NCBI GenBank assembly: GCA_032615215.1 | Contig: CP128433.1 | Span: 4,572,501-4,636,500 of the forward strand | Reading direction: 5' to 3' | Length of the DNA: 64,000 nt | Origin: Microbulbifer sp. MKSA007 | Lineage (GTDB): Bacteria > Pseudomonadota > Gammaproteobacteria > Pseudomonadales > Cellvibrionaceae | Part shown: piece by piece, positions 1 through 8,833 of the stretch | How positions within the stretch are numbered: position 1 is the stretch's first letter | How the letters are laid out: each line of letters opens with the position of its first letter | Position numbers and translations under genes: made by a program | Notes under the pieces: generated by a model | What the model was told of the DNA's origin: nothing | The model's database searches: none | What the model saw: the letters and a program-made list of their open reading frames with translations, nothing else

Positions 1-2582
1 ACAAGATCATCAGGCAGCTTGGAGCCGGGGGAATGGGAGTTGTGTACCTCGCCAAAGATGAGCGACTTAACAGAGAGGTCGCTATAAAGCGATTGCTCAA
101 CAACCCTGAAGACGAATCTGCCTCACAACGAATTCGCCAGGAAGCATTACTGCTCGCACAACTAAACCACAACCACATCGTACAAATTTATGATGTTGTG
201 GAGGAACAGAACGATGTAGCCCTGGTTATGGAGTATGTTGATGGCCGCCCACTCACCTATTGGGCACGGGAGTTTAACCCCAGCCTCTGCCAGAAAATCC
301 AGCTACTCAAGCAAATCACTAGCGGTCTTGCGCGTGCCCATGCGGCTGGAATTATTCACCGCGACTTGAAAGCTGACAACATCCTTATTGACAGCAATAA
401 CATCGCAAAAATCGCTGATTTTGGAATTGCGCGGAGCTGGCAGGATACGAAAGAAATTACCCGCGAGCAGCATATCGCTGGCAGCTGGTACGCAATGTCT
501 CCCGAGCAGGCCCTCGGCGAGAAACTGGATAACCGCTGTGACTTATTTGCCCTGGGGATGCTCGCCTATCACCTACTGTGTGATCAGCCTCCCTTCGGCA
601 AGCATGGAAGCCCATACGTTATTATCGATCGGATCATCAACAACCCGCACCCACCCGCAGGAGCCATAAACCCCGGACTTCCTACGGCGCTTTGCAAGTT
701 ACTGGATAAGCTGCTGGCCAAAAACCCGGACAAACGCCCCGTCAGTGCTGCCGTTGTAGCCACCGATTTGGATGTGATACTGAGCCAATTAACATCGGAT
801 CATGAAACCGCCGATGACCATGACATCACGATCACCACGGAAGACTTTCATGTACAACATCGACGTACAAACAAAGGACACAAACTTCTAGCCGGCATAC
901 TCCTGGCATCCGGTGCGATGTTACTAGGCTTAACCGCCGCTGTTTTTCCTGAACTTTCTCTATGGGGAAGTAAAGAACCCTCGGCAAAGTACATTGCGAT
1001 TATTGAGCCAGACTTATCAAACCTGCGCAGCCGAGAGGAAAAGCTACTGGCCAATAACCTTCTCAGCTCCATCAAACAGGGGCTTTCCGATCAACCAGCG
1101 CTACTACTGGTGCCCTATTCGGAATCCCAGCAACTAAAAGGCAAGCCTTTGCGGGAGCAGGCGCAAGCGCTCAACGCACAGCTGCTGCTCCAATTTGCCC
1201 TAAACTGTGAAGCCACCGCCTGTGAAGCTTCATTTGCCCTTATAGAAACCGAGGGGTTTGCTGAAGTCGCCAACCGTAGTGCCATGCTGAACCTGGATGC
1301 ACCGCTGGAGAGCCGCGCACGTGTTTTGCAGCAACTGCACTATCTACTTCCCAACTACCCAACAGGAAGCCTAAGAGTTCAGTTCAGCCTTAGCCCTGAA
1401 GATTACCAGCAATACCTCGAGATATTCGAACAGCGCAATAATGAAGCTAATGTTACCGGGGCAATTACCAAAGTTGAGGCTCTGCTAAAAAGGAACCCCT
1501 ACTTCCCCTCCTACTATGAACTGTTAGCGGATCTATTAGCCACCCACCTATATCACTCGCGGGATACCAAAATACGCAGCCGACTCACAGGGCTTCTCAA
1601 CAACATACCAACAAAGATTTCTAACCACCCAACGGTGTTGATCACTAAGTTGCGTATTGCCATCTTCCTGGCAGATACAGAGCTTACAGAGTCCTTACTT
1701 GCAAAACTAAAGCTGCAACTACCTGATCAGGCTCTCTACTACTTCCTGCGCGCGAAAGCCCACCAGCGAAGGGGGAATTTCAACCGTGCGCTGGAAGTCA
1801 TTAACCAAGCGCTCAACATTCGTACCAGCCCTCTTTATCTTCGCCAAAAGGCTCTGACCCTGACCCTGATGGGGCAAATGGAAAAAGCGAGACCTTACCT
1901 TTTACATGCGATCCGTCTCAACAATCAATATATTGATGCTATCTCCTTGCTTGCAGCCAATGAATTGGATTCAGGCCGCCCCAAAGAGTCTATCCGGCTC
2001 CTTAGTGAGGTGGGCTTAAAGCATTTAGGGGACCGGGATACCTTCAACCTTTGCTTGTCCTATTACATCGAACAGCAGCTGCAGGATACAAAAAACTGCC
2101 TGAGCCATGTTGCTGAACGAGCCCCTAACGATCCCCATGTATATCTGCTACTGGCAGAGATTGCCCGCCTGGAAAATAGACAGCTGCAATCACAAGAGTT
2201 TGCCCAGCGCGCTCTGACCTTGGCACAAGAGCAGGAGGACTGGCTTGGATTGTTACTGCGAGCAAGAGCCTATTCTGAACTGGGCCAGGGTGAGCAAGCC
2301 ATTGAGACACTATTAAAGATGGATAACACCGCTCCAGACGGCCTATTTGTCAATTACAGCCGCGCCCAGGTTTACATGGCCAGCGGCGATATGCTTTCCG
2401 CCAAAGCCTATATACGAAAAACTTTGGAGTTAGGCATGGCTCCAGTGTGGTTCACAACAATTGGCTTTCAGCCTATTTGCACTTTGGCAAGCTTTGATGA
2501 TATACGCGCCAATTACCCAACATTATGCTCTGGCATAACTGTCACTTTAACAGCCAAAAACAAATCAAACAGAATGGAATAA
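1..2582 (+). CDS. Membrane Ser/Thr protein kinase with C-terminal TPR region (5' end outside window)
   Basis: The reading frame is open from base 3, and the glycine-rich loop GAGGMG is encoded from about base 21, so the true start lies upstream and the ATG at 33 is internal. A PknB-type kinase domain follows: AIKR lysine, catalytic loop HRDLKADN near base 360, DFG near 418 and SPEQ in the activation segment. A hydrophobic segment at about bases 885-950 is the likely single membrane span, which would put the roughly 540-residue tail in the periplasm. That tail has TPR-like helical repeats in its last 300 residues and ends with a W-F-x5-F-x3-C pattern shared with the next gene. The family phosphorylates Ser/Thr of partner proteins; substrates here are unknown. 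It lies 93 bp upstream of a paralogue on the same strand. Confidence 0.9.
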   Translation, partial: KIIRQLGAGGMGVVYLAKDERLNREVAIKRLLNNPEDESASQRIRQEALLLAQLNHNHIVQIYDVVEEQNDVALVMEYVDGRPLTYWAREFNPSLCQKIQLLKQITSGLARAHAAGIIHRDLKADNILIDSNNIAKIADFGIARSWQDTKEITREQHIAGSWYAMSPEQALGEKLDNRCDLFALGMLAYHLLCDQPPFGKHGSPYVIIDRIINNPHPPAGAINPGLPTALCKLLDKLLAKNPDKRPVSAAVVATDLDVILSQLTSDHETADDHDITITTEDFHVQHRRTNKGHKLLAGILLASGAMLLGLTAAVFPELSLWGSKEPSAKYIAIIEPDLSNLRSREEKLLANNLLSSIKQGLSDQPALLLVPYSESQQLKGKPLREQAQALNAQLLLQFALNCEATACEASFALIETEGFAEVANRSAMLNLDAPLESRARVLQQLHYLLPNYPTGSLRVQFSLSPEDYQQYLEIFEQRNNEANVTGAITKVEALLKRNPYFPSYYELLADLLATHLYHSRDTKIRSRLTGLLNNIPTKISNHPTVLITKLRIAIFLADTELTESLLAKLKLQLPDQALYYFLRAKAHQRRGNFNRALEVINQALNIRTSPLYLRQKALTLTLMGQMEKARPYLLHAIRLNNQYIDAISLLAANELDSGRPKESIRLLSEVGLKHLGDRDTFNLCLSYYIEQQLQDTKNCLSHVAERAPNDPHVYLLLAEIARLENRQLQSQEFAQRALTLAQEQEDWLGLLLRARAYSELGQGEQAIETLLKMDNTAPDGLFVNYSRAQVYMASGDMLSAKAYIRKTLELGMAPVWFTTIGFQPICTLASFDDIRANYPTLCSGITVTLTAKNKSNRME

Positions 2583-2675
2583 CGTGAACCATTTCCCTTT
2601 AAGAGGGGACAGATGCCTTCACGAAATTGTACTATCAGGTAAAATCCCCTATCCATCCGAGAAGAATACAATACA

Positions 2676-5234
2676 ATGGACGTAGTTGCGTTGGAGAAAA
2701 CTGAGGAGTATCAAGGCCGTTACAGGGTTGAGCGCACCCTGGGTGCTGGTGGTATGGGGGTTGTTTACTTAGCCGAAGATATCAAACTTCGGCGAAAGGT
2801 AGCTATTAAGCGCCTCCGCTCTGACTTAAGTGGAAATTCTGCAGAGGCCCGTTTTCGCAGCGAAGCTGAACTTTTAGCCAGGCTGAACCATCCAAATATT
2901 GTGCGGCTTTATGACGTACTGGAAGAGAATAATGGCATAGCCCTTGTCATGGAGCTAGTTGAAGGCGTCACTCTTAAAGAATGGCTTCGCGAGAACAGCC
3001 CCACCCTGGCAATTAGGCTCGACTTATTGATGCAATTATGTCAGGGGCTCAGTAAAGCTCATTCCCTAGGTATTATTCATCGCGATCTAAAGCTGGAAAA
3101 TATCCTTGTCACTAATGATGGTGTAGCAAAGATTACTGACTTTGGCATCGCCAAAGCGCTGGACTGTGACCAACAACTAACCAGAGAGGATCATATTGCT
3201 GGCAGCATACAGGCAATGTCCCCAGAGCAGGTTCAAGGCGCCCCTCTCGATGCTCGAAGCGACTTGTTTAGCCTGGGTAGTATTGCCTACGAACTACTTT
3301 GCAACAACAAGCCCTTTGAACGTGGAGACTTAAATGCGCTGGCATTTGCCCAACAAATCTGTAGCGCACCCCACATTCCTCCACAAACCCACTGGCCAGA
3401 AATACCTAAGCCACTTATAGCACTGCTCGATAGACTCTTAAGTAAGCGTCCCGAGCAACGTCCAGACTCTGCCCAGCAAGTTTTCGAGGCTCTCTCTTTA
3501 GTCCGCCATCATGGCATTGATGCTGACACCCAACAATATTCTGAAACAGTAACACAGTTGCTTATCAAACCGCGCAAGAAATATAGCCGTCTGAATAAGT
3601 GGCTAGCCGGCTTTGCCGTTCTAGCTACAGCCGTAACATGGGGCTGGAAAACTTACTCCAAGCTGCCCCCCAAGTATATCGCGGTACTTCCTGTCGAATT
3701 TAGCGGAGAAACAACCGACCAGAGCACTAACACTCTAATCACAGCTATGGTACGCCAAGCTCTTATGAATACACCAAGCCACCTAAAGTCAAGTGCTTTA
3801 GTAAGCTACACCCCGAGAAAGCAAACCAGCTTAGATGATCGATTACAGCAATTAAAGGATCAGGGGATTACGGATGCCTTAGTAGCACGCCTTGAGTGTA
3901 TGCAATTACGTTGCAATATTGAAATACAGGTTATCAGTCCGTTAGATAAACAAGTCCAAAAACAAACTTCTTTTATTTTTCTTCCGGGCCAACAGAGACA
4001 AGAATCACAATATTCAATACGGAATAGTGCAATAGACCTATTTCCAAGTAAGTACCATAAAGAGTCAGTCATCGATGTCAAAATGACATCAGAAGACTAC
4101 AATAAATATCTTTCTACAATTTCGAAACTTGCGAATACCGCTACTGAGCCTAAAGACTTAGAGATAACAAAAGAACTGATTGGAAAATATCCCAAAAACT
4201 CAAACCTTTACTCTCTATACGCAAATATAGCCACTAAATTGTATATGGCTAGCAACGATGCCAGCTTGCTTACCTCGGCCCTTGGAATATTAGCCAGCGC
4301 AGAATCTACTGGGGCCGACAAAACCGCTCTTCTTGAAGCCCAGCTTTACATAAAGTCCACAGGTATAGATAGAGAGGGTTTTGAATCGATATTGGATAAA
4401 CTTCAAGCTAAAGGATACCCTTCTGCGCACCTGCTTGCACAGTATGCCCGATACCGTTACTCCCAAGGAGATTATAAGCAAGGTCTATATTATGCAAAGC
4501 AAGCTTCAGCCCTAAATCCTTCTGCACACAATCTATACATAGTCGCAATAAATCAGCTTCAGGCTGCCAACTACAATGAAGCACGAAAAACTTTATCCAA
4601 TCTTTTAGAGGGATATCCAGATTTCTGGTCAGCTTATTCCGTTATCGGAGTTATTGAGTTGGAGCAAGGTAACTTAGAACTCGCTCAGAAGGCTATTACT
4701 ACTATTCCAGAGCAGTTCCGAAGCTTAAGCGCTGAAGCCAACTTGGGAGTAATTTACTTCCTCCAACGGAAGTATCAGCAAGCTCTTAAGAAATATAGAA
4801 AAGTTATATCTATATCTCCCAACAATTTAACTGCGATCTACCAAATTGCAGAAACCCACCAAATGCTGGGGAACAATCAACTCGCAATTAATGAATATGA
4901 GAAAATTTTAAGATTAACCTCAGATATTGAAAACGAAGAGCTGAATACACAAAAGTATCGATTTAGAGCCATCGCTCTGGCAAACCTCAACCAACATGCC
5001 GACTCAATAGTTATACTAAATAAGCTACTAAAGATGAGCCAAAATGACACTGATATTAAGTATAGCGCAGCCCTTATCTACGCTCTTTCTGAGGAGTGGC
5101 GATCAGCAAACTACTATATTCTAGAGTTAATCGAGCAAGGCATGGGCGCAGAATGGTTTACCTTACCTGCGTTTCAAAAGCTCTGCACCCAGCCTCAGAC
5201 TTCACAAAAAGTTATTGAGACTATTTGCTACTAG
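2676..5234 (+). CDS. Membrane Ser/Thr protein kinase with C-terminal TPR region
   Basis: An 852-residue protein built like its upstream neighbour. Residues 1-16 lead into the glycine loop GAGGMG (23-28), then AIK (K45), HRDLKLEN, DFGIAKA and SPEQ, all the residues an active PknB-type kinase needs. One hydrophobic stretch around residues 309-327 is the likely membrane span. The remaining 520 residues carry TPR-type repeats, probably outside the inner membrane, where they could sense or bind a partner. The C-terminal W-F-x5-F-x3-C signature matches the paralogue. The start is the ATG after GAGAAG. The second half is AT-richer than the first kinase. Its TAG stop overlaps the stop of the convergent gene within one CTAG. 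Confidence 0.9.
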   Translation: MDVVALEKTEEYQGRYRVERTLGAGGMGVVYLAEDIKLRRKVAIKRLRSDLSGNSAEARFRSEAELLARLNHPNIVRLYDVLEENNGIALVMELVEGVTLKEWLRENSPTLAIRLDLLMQLCQGLSKAHSLGIIHRDLKLENILVTNDGVAKITDFGIAKALDCDQQLTREDHIAGSIQAMSPEQVQGAPLDARSDLFSLGSIAYELLCNNKPFERGDLNALAFAQQICSAPHIPPQTHWPEIPKPLIALLDRLLSKRPEQRPDSAQQVFEALSLVRHHGIDADTQQYSETVTQLLIKPRKKYSRLNKWLAGFAVLATAVTWGWKTYSKLPPKYIAVLPVEFSGETTDQSTNTLITAMVRQALMNTPSHLKSSALVSYTPRKQTSLDDRLQQLKDQGITDALVARLECMQLRCNIEIQVISPLDKQVQKQTSFIFLPGQQRQESQYSIRNSAIDLFPSKYHKESVIDVKMTSEDYNKYLSTISKLANTATEPKDLEITKELIGKYPKNSNLYSLYANIATKLYMASNDASLLTSALGILASAESTGADKTALLEAQLYIKSTGIDREGFESILDKLQAKGYPSAHLLAQYARYRYSQGDYKQGLYYAKQASALNPSAHNLYIVAINQLQAANYNEARKTLSNLLEGYPDFWSAYSVIGVIELEQGNLELAQKAITTIPEQFRSLSAEANLGVIYFLQRKYQQALKKYRKVISISPNNLTAIYQIAETHQMLGNNQLAINEYEKILRLTSDIENEELNTQKYRFRAIALANLNQHADSIVILNKLLKMSQNDTDIKYSAALIYALSEEWRSANYYILELIEQGMGAEWFTLPAFQKLCTQPQTSQKVIETICY

Positions 5235-5728
5235 AGTGGATCGTTAACTGGAAATGGATCAACCTGCGCATCTGGATCTCCAGAGACAAAGTGCGCTCCA
5301 GTTTCCGCATCCACGCACATCCATAGGAAAGAGAAGTTATCGGGGATATCTTCTCTATCCTTGATTTTGATAATCAGTTTAGTGAATTCGCCATCCACCT
5401 CTTTAGCGCGAGCACGGAACTGGTGACGAAAATCCGGGCTCAGGGCAATAAGACCATCTAACTTATGGCTCTGGCGATAGCGAACAAATTCCAACTCGCG
5501 ACCCGGCACTTGCGATAAATCCAAGGTCACCTCCAGAGTCAATACTGCACGCCTATGGATTTTGAAGTGCATATTGCCGAAGTGCTCTTCAGGGTTAGCC
5601 GCATTAAACAGCGGCCAGTACTGAGGCTTACCATCTTCTTGCTCTTTAGGCTGAAGAACCAAATCCAGTTTTAACCCTTCTTTAGGCACCTTTACGTCAA
5701 GCACAGGTAGGTCAGCACAATTGACCAT
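5231..5728 (-). CDS. Hypothetical protein, 165 aa
   Basis: I do not recognise this protein. It is soluble and acidic, with no signal peptide or membrane span. Hydrophobic and charged residues alternate in a way that suggests a beta-rich fold, for example the stretch with RRAVLTLEVTLDL. The start is placed at the ATG at 5728 because AGAGAGGGATGG lies just upstream; an in-frame start 14 codons earlier has no comparable ribosome site. It converges on the second kinase gene with overlapping stop codons, and copy A of the local repeat begins about 100 bp upstream of its start. No function is assigned. Confidence 0.7.
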   Translation of the reverse strand: MVNCADLPVLDVKVPKEGLKLDLVLQPKEQEDGKPQYWPLFNAANPEEHFGNMHFKIHRRAVLTLEVTLDLSQVPGRELEFVRYRQSHKLDGLIALSPDFRHQFRARAKEVDGEFTKLIIKIKDREDIPDNFSFLWMCVDAETGAHFVSGDPDAQVDPFPVNDPL

Positions 5729-5832
5729 ATTTCCATCCCTCTCTAAAAATTTGTTATATGGTGTCACCAAAGGACGTTTTATCTTTTGTAAACTACGTCC
5801 GTGACCGCGTTATCATAACCGGTCTCAACTTT

Positions 5833-6170
5833 TAAAAAAGCCAGCAGAACTGAAGTTACTGACCCGAAGCATCGACAGTTACAACAACACTATCAAGAGC
5901 AAAATTCAGCATCCGTGCCCGGACAAGTATACTAAGTTGAATCGACCAAGACTCTGGATCTGTCAATTCCAACTTGACCACTCAGCTTGCGCTGAATCCC
6001 TTTTCTCCCTAACACGCAAAGGGGCGATAGGGGAATTAAATCCATCCAAAATTTTATTGTGGAAGCTGCCTTTCCATGGCTTGGTAACTGTTTCCACAAT
6101 CACCGGTACTCTCTCACGTGGACCTCAATGTACAGACTTAAGGACTACAGGTCGATCACACCTCATTACA
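5833..6170. repeat. Imperfect direct repeat, copy A
   Basis: About 340 bp that recurs, diverged, 675-681 bp downstream. Shared blocks include the stretch around 5871-5905 (nearly identical), CCCGGACAAG, TTGACC followed by CAGCTTGCGCTGAATCCC, GCTGCCTTTCCATGG, and GATCGATCAC near the end. Both copies contain a short hairpin, TCAGC-TTGC-GCTGA. The end next to 5833 corresponds to the minus-strand terminator of copy B, but the stem is degenerate here. No intact gene is evident on either strand. An open plus-strand frame spans much of it but has no credible start. Confidence 0.75.
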
Positions 6171-6499
6171 GGGAAGCACACACCAAATATTTAAAAGGGG
6201 CGCATAGAGTCATCATACGCCAAAAAAAATGTTTGGTAAGCGCTTAACTCAAGCAGAAGCTAGAGCGGAAGGATTATTCCTTTTCCACTATGGCGACACC
6301 GAGACCCCAAAAAATAAGGCCATATTTTTTAAAATAAATATAAAACTATTCTTGGAGCTTGTTGAAATTAATCGATGATCCCATTCGCCAATTTAATCTA
6401 ATTTGAATTGCGTTACAGAACTTTATTGGGGTCTACACGGCAGGCTTGAAGACTGGAAAATACTGTATGGGTAATAGCTCTCAAAATGGAGTCCAAATT

Positions 6500-6531
6500 A
6501 AAAAAAAGCCGGCAGTAATAAAACTGCCGGC
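6500..6531 (-). terminator. Rho-independent terminator (minus strand)
   Basis: Perfect 9-bp stem GCCGGCAGT / ACTGCCGGC with a 6-nt loop. On the minus strand it is followed by eight T. It would end a minus-strand transcript covering repeat copy B, although no gene is visible there. Confidence 0.7.
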
Positions 6532-6850
6532 CCGAAATGATGGTCCCAACCATCGACGGTTACAACAACACTATCAAGAGCAAAATTTGGCATCCATGCC
6601 CGGACAAGCTCATCCAAGAGAATCGACTAAGACTCTACACCTGTCGATTCCAGCTTGACCGTTCAGCTTGCGCTGAATCCCTTTATTTCATCGCACCACC
6701 TAAGGCTACGAGGAAATTAAATCCTGTTTAAATGTTGTGGGGGCTGCCTTTCCATGGCCGGCAACCATTAACACAGCCACCTACCCCCTCAACTGGAAGC
6801 TACTGTACAGATTTCCAAATTACAGATCGATCACGCCAAAACACAGCAAA
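6500..6850. repeat. Imperfect direct repeat, copy B
   Basis: Second copy of the ~340-bp element described at 5833-6170. It differs by many substitutions and small indels and retains an intact terminator at its 6500 end. Between the copies (6171-6499) is AT-rich sequence with nothing recognisable. After copy B, 6851-6941 is the leader of the PLP enzyme gene. A terminated, structured, gene-free element in two copies suggests either a duplicated non-coding RNA read leftward or the remains of a duplicated small gene. Confidence 0.75.
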
Positions 6851-6941
6851 TTACATACTAATTGCCCGCCAAGTGTTTTATGCGCCGCACAGGACTGTTA
6901 GAGTCGCCATATAACAAAAAGCATCACGTAGTGAGGACACA

Positions 6942-8723
6942 ATGGAAGCGAACCTAGAAGATGTAAAAATTCTCTCTCCCCGCCGCAACAGCACCGAGGC
7001 AAAAAATATTGATGAGCTGGCAAAAGAGCAATTGCAGCACTTTTGCATTGATAGTGAATCAGAACATGGAAAACTGTTAGAACAGACCGCAACCCTGCTC
7101 TACCAGGCACAGGGAAATCTGAGCCAGCTGTGGAGCCAGGTAACGGACACACTCCAGCGCTTGGACAAGTCTGACAAGATTGCCTATTTCAATGCCAAAC
7201 GCTTTATGAGTTTCCAGCTGGCGAAATTATTGGACACCTTACAAAACCCATTGCGAGCCAGCTTTCAAAGCCTACAGGGGGACGACTTTAATATCACCAC
7301 ACGGGGTGGTTACCCCCTGTTCGATAATATTCCTGCTATTTTTTCTGCAACCCCGGTAATTGCCCGCACGGCAACTTACATTTATGCCTGCACCGAGTGG
7401 GTGGACGATGCTTTCCGTGGGCGCGAACCGAGCCACGATATTTATTCACGTTTACTCAACCCCACTTCCATTTCCCTGGCCAATGCTATTGTGGATTTGG
7501 AATGCGGGCCTGAAGCCAGTGAGTATATGGCCTGGAATTTTAATTCCGGTATGGCTGCAATCGATGCACTCCTGTCAAATCAATTGCGCCACGGGGATAT
7601 TTTAATTGTTTCCAGGAATATCTATGGCGGCACTCACCAGCTGTTACAGGATTTCTACGCCCGCAAAGATAAACTGTCTATCAATCTGGCCTGGTTTGAT
7701 GGCACTACCGGTGAAGAGTTCGAAAAGCTACTGGCTGATACCCAGCATGCATACGCAGACGAAATCAGTGCCGGAGCAAAAATACACGTCTATATTGAGT
7801 CTCCATGCAATCCCCACGGGATCATGCTGGATGTACCGGCTATTTGTAAAACCGCTCACCGGGAAAATATCCTGGTAAGCCTGGATGCCACCCTGGCAAC
7901 CCCTTTCCTATATCAGCCACTGCGCCGCAAAGATAGGGAAGAGAGACCGGATTTTGTTGTTCACTCCTACACCAAGGATATCGGTGGCACCGGTGCCGCC
8001 ACTGCCGGTGTGGTTATCGGCGAAAACCACCGCATGTTTATCCCTAAAGGCGACAGCGCAAAAGGCCTTAATTGGGATCAGTGCATGTTCTGGGATGTTT
8101 ATTACATCAAGGGGGCTTTCCTGGATGCAGACAAGGCCTGGGAAGTGCATTGCGGTATGCGCACCCTGGAAATGCGTATGCTCACCAAGTGTATTAATAC
8201 TTTGAGCCTCAGCCATTTTTTCGCCAGTCACAGCAAGATTCGTGTCAACAGCCATGCAGTGGAAACCCACCCCAATTCCGGGCTGCGAGAATCGCTGATG
8301 CGCTACCAGTTCCCCACACCATTATTCAGCATCGACATGGAAGCTGCGCAAATTCCCACCGAAGCCTTTAAAAGTTTCTTTGACGCGCTGGAGCCCGCTT
8401 TCGGGCAGATGGTGAGCTTGGGCCAGACAAATACCATGGTGCTCTGCCCTGCCCTGACATCTCACTCAGAGCTATCACCTGAAGCGATGGAAGCGGCGGG
8501 TATATTCCCAACCACCATCCGAATTTCTGTTGGGGATGAAAATATGGCGCAGATGGCCGCTCATGTGATCAACTGCGCGCGCCTGCATCTCGATCCAGCT
8601 AGCCCAGGATTTAGCGAGGGCTTTATCGCTCCGGAAGAAGCCGACAAACTCTTCAGCCGCTTTTATCTCGAGTCGCACCAAAAAGTGATAGAGACACAGC
8701 CAAAAATTGTGGACTATCTCTAA
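6942..8723 (+). CDS. PLP-dependent enzyme of the Cys/Met metabolism family, long form
   Basis: A fold-type I PLP enzyme related to cystathionine gamma-synthase and methionine gamma-lyase. The Schiff-base lysine is K345 in the SYTKD motif, followed by the glycine-rich GGTGAATAG segment. Upstream are a substrate/PLP-phosphate region (NFNSGMAAIDALL) and the conserved Asp before the lysine (SLDATLATP). At 593 residues it is much longer than the usual ~400. Roughly 130 N-terminal residues precede the core, and the C-terminal part is also extended. The start has GTGAGGACACA upstream. It stands alone, with no sulphur-metabolism gene beside it, so whether it is a lyase, a synthase or something else cannot be told. 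It is probably cytoplasmic. Confidence 0.8.
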   Translation: MEANLEDVKILSPRRNSTEAKNIDELAKEQLQHFCIDSESEHGKLLEQTATLLYQAQGNLSQLWSQVTDTLQRLDKSDKIAYFNAKRFMSFQLAKLLDTLQNPLRASFQSLQGDDFNITTRGGYPLFDNIPAIFSATPVIARTATYIYACTEWVDDAFRGREPSHDIYSRLLNPTSISLANAIVDLECGPEASEYMAWNFNSGMAAIDALLSNQLRHGDILIVSRNIYGGTHQLLQDFYARKDKLSINLAWFDGTTGEEFEKLLADTQHAYADEISAGAKIHVYIESPCNPHGIMLDVPAICKTAHRENILVSLDATLATPFLYQPLRRKDREERPDFVVHSYTKDIGGTGAATAGVVIGENHRMFIPKGDSAKGLNWDQCMFWDVYYIKGAFLDADKAWEVHCGMRTLEMRMLTKCINTLSLSHFFASHSKIRVNSHAVETHPNSGLRESLMRYQFPTPLFSIDMEAAQIPTEAFKSFFDALEPAFGQMVSLGQTNTMVLCPALTSHSELSPEAMEAAGIFPTTIRISVGDENMAQMAAHVINCARLHLDPASPGFSEGFIAPEEADKLFSRFYLESHQKVIETQPKIVDYL

Positions 8724-8737
8724 CCATCCAAAACAAA

Positions 8738-8768
8738 CCCATCACTGGTAGATAGCGCCGGTGATGGG
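8738..8768 (+). terminator. Possible terminator hairpin after the PLP enzyme gene
   Basis: CCCATCAC pairs with GTGATGGG 15 nt later, starting 15 bp after the stop codon. There is no T run after the stem, so it may be a 3'-end hairpin rather than a strict intrinsic terminator. Confidence 0.4.
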
Positions 8769-8833
8769 CGCTTGTTGCACTATCCTATATCCCGTAGTAT
8801 CACGCTTCCTGTCCACAATTTAATCAATTCAAA

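Noticed and set aside
5937..6194. Plus-strand frame through repeat copy A, partly conserved in copy B
   Set aside because: No credible start; the frames break at different places in the two copies, so conservation is better explained by DNA duplication.
6229..6378. 49-codon plus-strand frame between the two repeat copies
   Set aside because: No ribosome site, low-complexity Lys/Ile-rich end, no recognisable content.
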